Positions 1 to 5,937 of a stretch of 7,835 nt of DNA are shown here, piece by piece (the stretch's first letter is position 1; each line of letters begins with the position of its first letter). The position numbers and the translations under genes were made by a program. Source of the stretch: Acidobacteriota bacterium (GTDB lineage: Bacteria > Acidobacteriota > Terriglobia > Acidiferrales > UBA7541); the NCBI GenBank assembly GCA_003131985.1, contig PKWH01000283.1, positions 2,421 through 10,255 on the forward strand, read 5' to 3'. The notes under the pieces are model-generated. The model made no database searches. It was not told where the DNA came from and saw only the letters and a list, made by a program, of their open reading frames with translations.

Positions 1-135
1 CGCTTCCGGAAAGCTGATGTGGAAGGGGCGGATTGATTCGTCGTCGGCCGCTGGAGCGGTCTTGGCGGATCCGGTGACCGCGAGCGCGGCAAACACTAGG
101 GCAGCAGCAATTGCTAGAGTAGGTAGGATACGCAC
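1..135 (-). CDS. Secreted epoxide-hydrolase-family protein, N-terminal part (partial)
   Basis: Only the first 45 codons are in the window; the gene continues past the left edge. A GTG start at 135-133 is preceded by AGGAG (147-143) at 7-nt spacing, which decides the start. The N-terminus reads as a Sec signal peptide: one early Arg, then a hydrophobic Ala/Leu/Val-rich stretch (residues 4-20) and a likely cleavage near the Ala/Thr/Pro-rich segment at 24-30. The mature part then begins SIRPFHISFPEA, which resembles the opening of the epoxide hydrolase N-terminal domain (EHN, PF06441) found before the alpha/beta-hydrolase fold. Family members hydrolyse epoxides to diols using an Asp nucleophile that would lie outside this window, so catalysis cannot be judged. 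The signal peptide predicts export, whereas many relatives are cytoplasmic. The gene is 441 bp from its upstream neighbour and has its own candidate promoters, so it is probably a separate transcription unit. Confidence 0.6.
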   Translation of the reverse strand, partial: MRILPTLAIAAALVFAALAVTGSAKTAPAADDESIRPFHISFPEA

Positions 136-220
136 GACACTTCTCCTTTGGTTTATTGAGGAGCCCATCTTTGCTTTTTTAGCTGGAGAGCCCTGGTTCG
201 ATTTTCATCACCGCTGCTGG

Positions 221-249
221 CATAAACCCACTGTGGGGTTCCGTGTCAA
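221..249 (-). promoter_or_regulatory. Candidate sigma70 promoter, proximal, for the epoxide-hydrolase-like gene
   Basis: On the minus strand a perfect -35 TTGACA (249-244) is followed after 17 nt by TTTATG (226-221), a poor -10 that matches three of six consensus positions. A transcript from here would have a leader of about 75-80 nt before the GTG at 135. Short hairpins (227-237 and 241-258) overlap this element. The -35 and spacing are good but the -10 is weak, so this is less convincing than the distal candidate. Confidence 0.3.
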
Positions 250-278
250 GAGGCACGGGAGCGTAGGAACACAGTAGG

Positions 279-307
279 CTCATATCGCGATTTCTATCGT
301 GCGTCAA
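279..307 (-). promoter_or_regulatory. Candidate sigma70 promoter, distal, for the epoxide-hydrolase-like gene
   Basis: On the minus strand TTGACG (307-302, five of six matches to the -35 consensus) is followed by exactly 17 nt and TATGAG (284-279, four of six matches to the -10). An AT-rich run, TAAATTTAAT, sits immediately upstream of the -35, as an UP element would. Transcription from here would give a leader of about 135 nt before the GTG at 135, with room for mRNA structure. Confidence 0.4.
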
Positions 308-427
308 ATTAAATTTAGCGGCGCTACTTCATGAAGACCAAGTTTACCGCGCCACAGCGAGTGGAAGGGCAGCACTGTGTGTACCGGGATCTGGAAGTAT
401 CCAGTGCCTCGCCGTTGTCGGGTCGGC

Positions 428-565
428 CGGTTGAACCTGGACGGAGACGGTCAAGGCGAGCTGGCCGGGCTCAGCGTCCGGCGGAATCGCCGCGCGGGGC
501 ACGCTGGGCGCCGAAGATCGCGCCGGGCCGGACACCTGAGTGAAGCTAACAGCCGCCCCAGCAAC
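428..565 (-). pseudogene. Possible 3' remnant of a SIMPL/DUF541-domain gene
   Basis: The minus-strand frame that opens after a stop at 568-566 encodes 46 residues with strongly GC-rich third codon positions, as a once-coding frame would. The readable part has a VSFTQ strand, a Pro/Ala/Ser-rich loop, then EPGQLALTVSVQVQ. SIMPL (DUF541) proteins end in a similar way: a beta strand, a variable Pro-rich loop and an 'xPGexxvsxxVxV' terminal strand. No 5' part exists, since the glycoamylase gene ends 12 nt away, and the frame runs on past the expected domain end to a stop at 344. If real, this is a truncated, probably shifted leftover. It could instead be chance similarity in a GC-rich spacer; the resemblance was judged by eye only. 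Confidence 0.25.
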
Positions 566-576
566 CTACCGGAGAA

Positions 577-1959
577 CTATTTGATGCGCTTATCTTTATC
601 TGGTTGACATGTGACCGATGCCTTCGACCGAGGCCCTAACCAACCTCCGCCAAAACCTCCCCGACGCAGGCCGCTAGCAATGTAAGGGCAGGTTCGCATC
701 AATTGCCACAACAATCCGGTCCGATAGTTTTCGATCATCAGGATTACCGGTCCTTGATTCAGCCCGCAGTGACAGGGCGACACCCAACCGTGCGGATTGC
801 CGAGCTTTTCCGGATACGTCGCGTTGAAAGATGCTTTGAATCCGTAAGGGTTCCGCTTCGTCAGTTTAATCTCGCGTATGTAGTAATCCAGCGCGGGCAA
901 CACGATTTCGGGAGCGAACGGCAGCGACGCCGCTACAGCCCATGGCGCGATGGTTCCGTCGTCAGGTCCGTACGGCACGCCACGTCCGACGTAGCCGAAG
1001 AATTGGCGCTCAATGCCGTTCACTTTGATTGTGGCGGGACCGGGACCGTCGCCTGCAGTAAGCCCCCAGCACTGGCGTGCGTAGCCCTCGAACTTGAGTG
1101 GGTTGTCGATCGCGTACTGTTGCTGCGCATACGTTGCGCGGCGGCTGTTCTCAAAATAGTCGATGCGCTTCTTGCGCATGAAAGCGTCCTGAATACTCCG
1201 AAAATCGACCCAGACATGTGAGAGCTGGTGAGTGAACAAAGGTCCGGCGTACAAATAGTGTTGGCCGCAACAGTGCTCCCATTTGTAAGTGGAAGCCCAC
1301 GCGGAGTAGCTACTTTTGGGTAACGGATGTGTCGGCGAACCTAGTGCGAGGATATACAACAGCAACGCCTCGTCGTAGCCTTCCCAACGGTATTTAAGAA
1401 ATCCACTTTCGGGATTCCATCCGTGCGTGATTGTTGCGCCCCCGTCTTGCGCCCACTGCCAATCGGCGCGTTGATAGAGCGCGTTTGCGAGCCTGCGGAT
1501 TTCATTTTCGTCTGGTCTATCGTCGGTAAAATACATTCCTGCCGCGAGAGCGCCCGCCAGCAGAAAAGCACTGTCCACGGTTGATAGCTCGCATTGCCAG
1601 GTGCGCCGTCCGGTCCGCATATCAAGAAAGTGATAGTAAAAGCCCTTGTAGCCGGTGGTGTCGGCTGCGGGGCCTTGCGGGCTATTCCAGAAAAAACGCA
1701 GCGTCGTCAGCGTTCGTTCTACGGCCGCGGCCCGTGGAATGAAACCACGCTCGACAGCCACCGGGTAAGATGCCAAAGCCAGTCCCGTGGCAGCGATGCT
1801 CGCGGGGCAATCTTTTTTTGTCCTGTCTCGAATGAGCCCATTCTCCAGGTTCGATTCATTCAAAAAATAGGCGAAGGTTTCTTTCTGAAGCTGATCGAGC
1901 ATAGTGTCACCGGATGGTCTCTTGGCACGAGCTTCGCGAGGTTGCGGCACTTTTGCCAT
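577..1959 (-). CDS. Glycoamylase-domain (PF10091) glucosidase, GH144-like
   Basis: A 460-residue glycoside hydrolase of the glycoamylase family (PF10091), the alpha/alpha-toroid group that includes GH144 enzymes acting on beta-1,2-glucans. Conserved blocks appear in family order: FAYF and NGLIRDR (about 29-46), GYKGFYYHFLDM (103-114), ELSTVDSAFLLAGAL (124-138), the GWNPESGFLKYRWEGYDEALL region (about 180-200), WGLTAGDGP (298-306), DDGTIAPWAVAASLPFAPE (333-351) and GPVILMIENYRTGLLW (403-418). The substrate is inferred from the family and not readable from sequence. The ATG at 1959 lies 4 nt after the GH39 stop; a TTG at 1971 and an ATG at 1902 (just before the FAYF block) are alternative starts, and no strong Shine-Dalgarno settles it, which fits translational coupling. 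No signal peptide is seen, whereas many characterised relatives are exported, so a cytoplasmic role is likely. The last 30 or so residues form a Gly/Arg/Lys-rich tail beyond the domain. Confidence 0.85.
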   Translation of the reverse strand: MAKVPQPREARAKRPSGDTMLDQLQKETFAYFLNESNLENGLIRDRTKKDCPASIAATGLALASYPVAVERGFIPRAAAVERTLTTLRFFWNSPQGPAADTTGYKGFYYHFLDMRTGRRTWQCELSTVDSAFLLAGALAAGMYFTDDRPDENEIRRLANALYQRADWQWAQDGGATITHGWNPESGFLKYRWEGYDEALLLYILALGSPTHPLPKSSYSAWASTYKWEHCCGQHYLYAGPLFTHQLSHVWVDFRSIQDAFMRKKRIDYFENSRRATYAQQQYAIDNPLKFEGYARQCWGLTAGDGPGPATIKVNGIERQFFGYVGRGVPYGPDDGTIAPWAVAASLPFAPEIVLPALDYYIREIKLTKRNPYGFKASFNATYPEKLGNPHGWVSPCHCGLNQGPVILMIENYRTGLLWQLMRTCPYIASGLRRGGFGGGWLGPRSKASVTCQPDKDKRIK

Positions 1960-1963
1960 CCGC

Positions 1964-3397
1964 TTATGCAAATTCGATCGTGATCGCTGCGACGCCGTGA
2001 GGCGGCAGCGCCAGCGACAACTCTATATTCGGCTGTGCATACTTCCAAGGCTGCGGTTGTGTCACCAGGGACGAATGGGCCTTCAATTGTTCCACTTGCC
2101 GGGCGTTCAAATAATTTGGTTCGCCCATAACTTCCCACAGCCCTCGCGCGTTCGCATGATCCTGGTCAATTCTCTGGATGTAGACTCTGCGAGGCTCCGG
2201 GGCGCCCGTGATATGCAGACTTGTCAATTCCGTTTGAATGGGATGTCTTGGCATGGCGTGGTTTGTCACCAGAATTGTCACCTCCTTTTCTTTTCGAACA
2301 GCCCAGGCGTCCACAGTGTCATGTTCACCTTCGACACCGAGCAGTTCGTTGCCCAGATGATGTAGCAGTTCGAAAGCTCGGTACACTGGCTTCGCGATCC
2401 CATGAATGTTCAGCAGGCCGAACCCACCCTGAAACGGAACAGATGGAAAGTAGTTCTCGGCGAAAATATCGCTGAAGGTCCAAAAGGCATAACCCTCTAC
2501 GAGTCCTGTGGCTTCCATGATGATCTTGGCTGCATATGCGGCGGCAAAGGGTTCGTCGTGCAGCGGGTCGCGCGGATTGGACGAGATATTCCATTCCGTG
2601 TAGTACACAGGCAAACCACGCGCCGCATCTCGCGTTTTGCGAGCGTCATCACGCATGACGTGAGGTGGTGCATGCTGCAATTGTGTCTCGGTATCGGCGC
2701 CTATCTTTCCGAAGGCATCCGTGGGGTAATGGTGAGTCGTGACGAAATCTGCCGGCACTTTGTTCTGTAAGCAGAATTCGACAAAGTCGGAAATCCAAGC
2801 ATTCTTTGCGCTGACGGGACCACCGACTTTGAGCAAATGATCCACGCCTTTAACCGCGTCCACGGTTAAACGGTAGAGCTTGAAATATTCCTGTTGAGTT
2901 CCAGTCCAAAACGCCTGGAGGTTCGGCTCGTTCCAAACCTCAAAAAACCATTCACGCACTTCCTTCGCGCCGTAGCGTTCCACCCAGTGAGCGGTCAGTT
3001 TGCTGATCAGTGTTGACCACTGTTCATAATCCTTCGGCGGGGTTACGTTCGCTTCGTAACGAAACACGGTCGTGTTGCCGGAGGCTAAAGCTTTGGGCAT
3101 GAAGCTCAACTCGACAAAGGGCCTCATTCCGATGGAAAGAATAAAATCCATTATCTGATCCACATTGAAAAATGAGTACAGAAGTTTGTCTTCTTCGCAA
3201 ATGATCGTATCCATTCCCTCTGACAGCAGCGCATGAAAGCGAACGTGTCGAAAGCCCAATTCGTTGTGGCAAAGCAGAAGTTGCGACTGCCAGTCAGCCC
3301 GAAGAGCAAGAGGCGCATGGCCGCTGCCAACGGTATGCTCCCAAAAATGTACAAAGGGTTTCCCTACCTGCGCAAAATTGCATGTGAAATCAGGCAT
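1964..3397 (-). CDS. GH39 beta-xylosidase-like glycoside hydrolase
   Basis: A complete 477-residue GH39 enzyme, a retaining glycosidase in a (beta/alpha)8 barrel typically releasing xylose from xylo-oligosaccharides. The acid/base signature FFEVWNEPNL puts Glu157 in the WNEP motif, and the nucleophile is Glu268 in YYTEWN. Family features in order: the FWEHTVGSGHAPLALRADW opening (about 18-36), RHVRFHALLS (50-59), PFVELSFMPKALASG (93-107), the WNEP strand, GGPVSA (192-197), TTHHYPTD (220-227), the nucleophile strand, then FWTFSDIF (305-312) before a C-terminal beta-sandwich region. Length is normal for bacterial GH39. The ATG at 3397 follows AGGGAGAAGGA, a good Shine-Dalgarno. There is no signal peptide. 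It sits 124 bp after zwf and 4 nt before the glycoamylase gene, so the two hydrolases are almost certainly co-transcribed. The spacer to zwf has a palindrome ATCGCGAT and no clear promoter or terminator. Confidence 0.92.
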   Translation of the reverse strand: MPDFTCNFAQVGKPFVHFWEHTVGSGHAPLALRADWQSQLLLCHNELGFRHVRFHALLSEGMDTIICEEDKLLYSFFNVDQIMDFILSIGMRPFVELSFMPKALASGNTTVFRYEANVTPPKDYEQWSTLISKLTAHWVERYGAKEVREWFFEVWNEPNLQAFWTGTQQEYFKLYRLTVDAVKGVDHLLKVGGPVSAKNAWISDFVEFCLQNKVPADFVTTHHYPTDAFGKIGADTETQLQHAPPHVMRDDARKTRDAARGLPVYYTEWNISSNPRDPLHDEPFAAAYAAKIIMEATGLVEGYAFWTFSDIFAENYFPSVPFQGGFGLLNIHGIAKPVYRAFELLHHLGNELLGVEGEHDTVDAWAVRKEKEVTILVTNHAMPRHPIQTELTSLHITGAPEPRRVYIQRIDQDHANARGLWEVMGEPNYLNARQVEQLKAHSSLVTQPQPWKYAQPNIELSLALPPHGVAAITIEFA

Positions 3398-3521
3398 TCC
3401 TTCTCCCTAATACTCGTCTCTGTTGGATCACAGGTGCATAGGCGCACAACCCGGACCCGGAACGATCGCGATGGTATTTATAAGTGTCTCCTTCAGCAGT
3501 AGCTTGGTTCTCCCGCAATTA

Positions 3522-4916
3522 TCAGGACGTCTTCTTGGATGTGGGGTTGTACCAAGGGCCGTTTGAAGCGATCAGTGCATCGGCCGCTTTTGGTCCCCAG
3601 CTGTGACGCTTGTACGGAAGAGCGCGGTGATGCTTCTTAAGGACTGGATCGACGACGGCCCATGCTGCTTCAACTGCATCCTCACGGGTGAAGAGCGCTC
3701 CATCGCCGATCATCGCATCGCCTAACAGGCGCTCGTATGGCAATTCCTCGCCCGGCTGTTCGTCGACCAAATAGAGTTCCCGTTGTTCTCCAACGAACTC
3801 CTTCCCAACGCGCTTAACGCGAGCGGCGAGGGCGATGGCGGAAGTTGGTGAAAGCTCGAATCGCAGATAGTTGGTTCGGCCAGTTGTCGGATCTGAGTCG
3901 GCGAAAAGTTTTTGCGGGGGCGGCCTCAGTTCCACGAGGATCTCAGTTTCGTTTTCGGGTAGGTATTTGCCAGAGCGCAAGTACCAGGGCACTCCGGCCC
4001 AGCGCCACGAGTCGATGAAAAGACGCAAGGCGCAGAAAGTTTCAACGTCAGATTTTTTCGCCACGTGTGGCTCTTTTCGGTAACCAGCATATTGACCGCG
4101 CACCAAATCTTTCGATTTCAGGGGACGCATCGCTTCAAAAACCTTGGCTTTCTCCGTATGGACGGCTCCAAAGTCCCTATCGGCTGGCGGCTCCATCGCA
4201 AGTAGCGCGACGATCTGGAAAAGGTGGTTTTCGACCACGTCGCGCAGGCATCCGGCCGTCTCGTAAAACGCGCCGCGGCCCTTAATGCCAAATTTCTCGG
4301 CTAGGGTTATCTGCACGCTGGCCACGTAGTTGCGATTCCAGATCGGCTCCAGGAACGAATTCGCGAAGCGGAAATAGAGGATATTCATGATCGCTTCCTT
4401 ACCGAGGAAGTGGTCAATGCGGAAGATCGAGTCTTCCGGGAACACCGCCCGAGCGGCGCGGTTGAGTTCCCGCGCGGAAGCCAAGTCGCGTCCGAACGGT
4501 TTTTCGACGATCACGCGCGCGTGCTCAGCCAGTTTCGCGGCACCAAGGCCTTTGATCACGGTTTCGAAAAGCGAGGGCGGAATGGCCAGATAATAAGCTG
4601 GGCGGCGAGCCTTGCCCAACGCTTTTTTTAAAGCCGTGAATGTAGCCGGGTCCTTATAATCCCCACTTACGTAGCTGAACTGCGACAGGAGATGGCGCAG
4701 GGCACGCTTATCATCGATCCCACCTGATCGCTTTATGCTGTCCGTCACGCGTTTACGCAGACGTTCCAGACTCCACTTCGGAAAGGCGACGCCAATTAGG
4801 GGGATATTAAGGACACCTCGTTTCGCCATCGCGTAGAGTGCCGGGAAGGTCATCTTGTGGGCGAGATCGCCGGTCACACCGAAGAGCACCAATGCATCCG
4901 AACGGGAGGTCGTCAT
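3522..4916 (-). CDS. zwf: Glucose-6-phosphate 1-dehydrogenase
   Basis: Oxidises glucose 6-phosphate to 6-phosphogluconolactone with reduction of NAD(P)+, the entry step of the oxidative pentose phosphate or Entner-Doudoroff routes. The 464 residues include the dinucleotide-binding GVTGDLA (13-19), EKPFG (138-142), the substrate-binding signature RIDHFLGKE (166-174), and the region of the general-base His in DVVENHLFQ (His231). Most family members have Gln-Asn-His here, so the Glu229-Asn-His variant is mildly unusual. The protein is somewhat shorter than the usual 480-510 residues but has both ends. The ATG at 4916 overlaps the stop of the upstream gnd remnant (TGATG) and lacks its own strong Shine-Dalgarno, so its translation probably depends on ribosomes terminating on that stub. 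GH39 follows after 124 bp. No 6-phosphogluconolactonase gene is in the window. Confidence 0.96.
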   Translation of the reverse strand: MTTSRSDALVLFGVTGDLAHKMTFPALYAMAKRGVLNIPLIGVAFPKWSLERLRKRVTDSIKRSGGIDDKRALRHLLSQFSYVSGDYKDPATFTALKKALGKARRPAYYLAIPPSLFETVIKGLGAAKLAEHARVIVEKPFGRDLASARELNRAARAVFPEDSIFRIDHFLGKEAIMNILYFRFANSFLEPIWNRNYVASVQITLAEKFGIKGRGAFYETAGCLRDVVENHLFQIVALLAMEPPADRDFGAVHTEKAKVFEAMRPLKSKDLVRGQYAGYRKEPHVAKKSDVETFCALRLFIDSWRWAGVPWYLRSGKYLPENETEILVELRPPPQKLFADSDPTTGRTNYLRFELSPTSAIALAARVKRVGKEFVGEQRELYLVDEQPGEELPYERLLGDAMIGDGALFTREDAVEAAWAVVDPVLKKHHRALPYKRHSWGPKAADALIASNGPWYNPTSKKTS

Positions 4917-5002
4917 CAGGCGCCCGCTTTCTTGCCGGCCCGCATAAGGCGCAGCACCATGTTGGTTCCCATTCGTCCTAATCCGATCATGCCCAGTTCC
5001 AT
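4916..5002 (-). pseudogene. gnd: N-terminal remnant of 6-phosphogluconate dehydrogenase, coupled to zwf
   Basis: This 28-codon open frame begins MELGMIGLGRMGTNMVLRLM, the beta1-turn-alphaA start of the decarboxylating 6-phosphogluconate dehydrogenase of the shorter (about 300-residue) type, including the GLGRMG nucleotide-binding turn. After Ala22-Gly23 it ends in KKAGA and a TGA at 4918-4916. The full enzyme would need some 270 more residues and none are present, so it cannot be active. The start signals are intact: AAGGAG at 5014-5009, 6 nt before the ATG. The stop overlaps the zwf ATG by one base, so the stub now acts, or could act, as a leader for zwf translation. The Lys-Lys-Ala end may be the old C-terminus, meaning an in-frame internal deletion. 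Alternatives are a simple truncation, or a deletion introduced by assembly. The gnd origin of the N-terminus is the firm part. Confidence 0.8.
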
Positions 5003-5008
5003 GTGATT

Positions 5009-5014
5009 CTCCTT
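5009..5014 (-). promoter_or_regulatory. Shine-Dalgarno of the gnd remnant / zwf leader
   Basis: AAGGAG on the minus strand, 6 nt before the ATG at 5002-5000. It is far better than anything in front of the zwf ATG and so is probably the main ribosome entry site for the gnd-stub and zwf pair. Confidence 0.7.
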
Positions 5015-5021
5015 TTGCTAT

Positions 5022-5054
5022 AAAAACCGTGACGGCTGCATCTTGCAGACGTCA
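5022..5054 (-). terminator. Hairpin terminator after the LolA-like gene
   Basis: On the minus strand TGACG-T-CTGCA-AGA-TGCAG-C-CGTCA forms two 5-bp stems separated by a single T/C mismatch with a 3-nt loop. It is followed by CGG and five T. It begins 7 nt after the LolA-like stop codon. This is a reasonable Rho-independent terminator, but the T run is short and offset by three bases. Because it ends only 7 nt before the Shine-Dalgarno of the gnd/zwf unit, it may be leaky or act as an attenuator: no promoter fits between it and that ribosome-binding site. Confidence 0.55.
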
Positions 5055-5061
5055 GATGAAG

Positions 5062-5880
5062 TCACAGCCGGTCGATCCGTGCGTCGTATTCATGAGAAGA
5101 AGGAGACTGAGGTGCCTCGGATCCATTTACGGTGTAGTTCTTGTAATCGATGGTCAGCGTCTCCGTGCCGAACATCCTGATGACTGAAACCGCTTCTTCT
5201 CTTGAGAGAAGCCAGAACCCGTCGATCTTTCGGTAGTTCCGCACAAAATCCACCCGCTTAATCCAAAACGATGGGTTCTTGGCTAGATGGCCGGTGATTT
5301 TCACGATCGCGAAATCTTCGTTATCAATCCAGATCTTTCCTTCAAAGAGATCCGTTTGCTTGTGCTTCGGAACGGCGTGAACGACGGAGCAATTCGAGCT
5401 GTCGACCCTTTCCGTCCCAACTATTTCAAAGGTGTAGTTTTCCGGAGTGATCAAGCTGTCTGGGTCCTTGTCGCCCCGTACCCTCTTCTTTTCATCCTCC
5501 ATAAGCCGCCGGAAGACATGATGGAGTACGTATCTCGAGCCTTGTTCGGACGAGCTTGTGAAAGTATCTGTACCTGGCGCGGTGTATTCCATGACCACAA
5601 CTTGTTCCGCGACAATTTTGTCTTTTTCGTTTTGCACCTTATAGGTGCGAGTTTCCGAGAGCCGAGCCAGATGAGTTTCTTGCCAATGGTGGCGAACGGT
5701 CATTCTCGAAAAAAGTCCGGCCGCACTATCTTGCTTCCCGGCAGCCGAATTAAGCGGTACTGGAACCACCGCTTGGCTGACAAACGTCTCGCGCGAATAT
5801 GAGAAGGGACTTCCGATTGACAGGATTCCGAATAACGATACGCCGACGCAGAGTCTTTTGAACCCAACTGCTGATCTCAT
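5062..5880 (-). CDS. Secreted LolA-like (outer-membrane lipoprotein-sorting-like) protein
   Basis: A 272-residue exported protein. The start at 5880 is chosen because a perfect AGGAGG precedes it and because it yields a clean Sec signal peptide: Arg2/Lys8/Arg9, hydrophobic core 10-22, possible cleavage after the Ser-Tyr-Ser at 27-29. An ATG at 5934, 3 nt after the ppk2 stop, would add 18 residues. The mature part resembles the LolA-like beta-sheet family: a long middle region, ENYTFEIVGTERVD (147-160), then the hallmark FEGKIWIDNEDFAIVKI (179-195), LAKNPSFWIKRVDFV (199-213) and GFWLL (221-225). No lipobox Cys follows the signal peptide, so it is probably periplasmic. True LolA carries lipoproteins; the role of these longer relatives is not established. 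It probably belongs to the ppk2 transcript and is followed by a hairpin terminator. Confidence 0.75.
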   Translation of the reverse strand: MRSAVGFKRLCVGVSLFGILSIGSPFSYSRETFVSQAVVPVPLNSAAGKQDSAAGLFSRMTVRHHWQETHLARLSETRTYKVQNEKDKIVAEQVVVMEYTAPGTDTFTSSSEQGSRYVLHHVFRRLMEDEKKRVRGDKDPDSLITPENYTFEIVGTERVDSSNCSVVHAVPKHKQTDLFEGKIWIDNEDFAIVKITGHLAKNPSFWIKRVDFVRNYRKIDGFWLLSREEAVSVIRMFGTETLTIDYKNYTVNGSEAPQSPSSHEYDARIDRL

Positions 5881-5889
5881 AGCGACCGG

Positions 5890-5895
5890 CCTCCT
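5890..5895 (-). promoter_or_regulatory. Shine-Dalgarno that sets the start of the LolA-like gene
   Basis: AGGAGG on the minus strand lies 9 nt before the ATG at 5880-5878. The upstream in-frame ATGs at 5934 and 5922 have no comparable site, so the shorter protein with the better signal peptide is preferred. Confidence 0.65.
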
Positions 5896-5937
5896 CCAAC
5901 TCAATTCACCAGCCCAACTCATATTCTTACGCATGGG

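Larger units (their letters stand above)
136..576. other. 441-bp intergenic region between the glycoamylase and epoxide-hydrolase-like genes
   Basis: The left half (136-330) is AT-richer and carries the two candidate promoters and the ribosome-binding site of the epoxide-hydrolase-like gene. The right half (about 410-545) is clearly GC-richer than the flanking genes and contains a fragment that may be a decayed SIMPL/DUF541 gene. An imperfect inverted repeat pairs GCACTG (372-377) with CAGTGC (402-407), with a smaller CTGGA/TCCAG hairpin inside. I see no T-tract terminator after the glycoamylase gene, and no tRNA or mobile-element end. Confidence 0.6.

Noticed and set aside
190..225. GGTTCGATT, like a tRNA T-loop
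   Set aside because: No pairing T-stem, acceptor stem or anticodon arm can be drawn around it.
372..407. GCACTG/CAGTGC inverted repeat as a terminator for the glycoamylase gene
   Set aside because: The stem is short with a large loop, lies about 170 bp past the stop and has no T-tract.
703..1221. 172-residue plus-strand open frame antisense to the glycoamylase gene
   Set aside because: No domain or start signal; the minus-strand family match covers the region end to end.
3398..3521. AAGGAG followed by ATA and a 17-codon frame between zwf and GH39, like a lost-start leader peptide
   Set aside because: ATA is not a credible start, the encoded peptide resembles nothing I know, and GH39 has its own good Shine-Dalgarno. 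A TATAAA in the same spacer has no matching -35.
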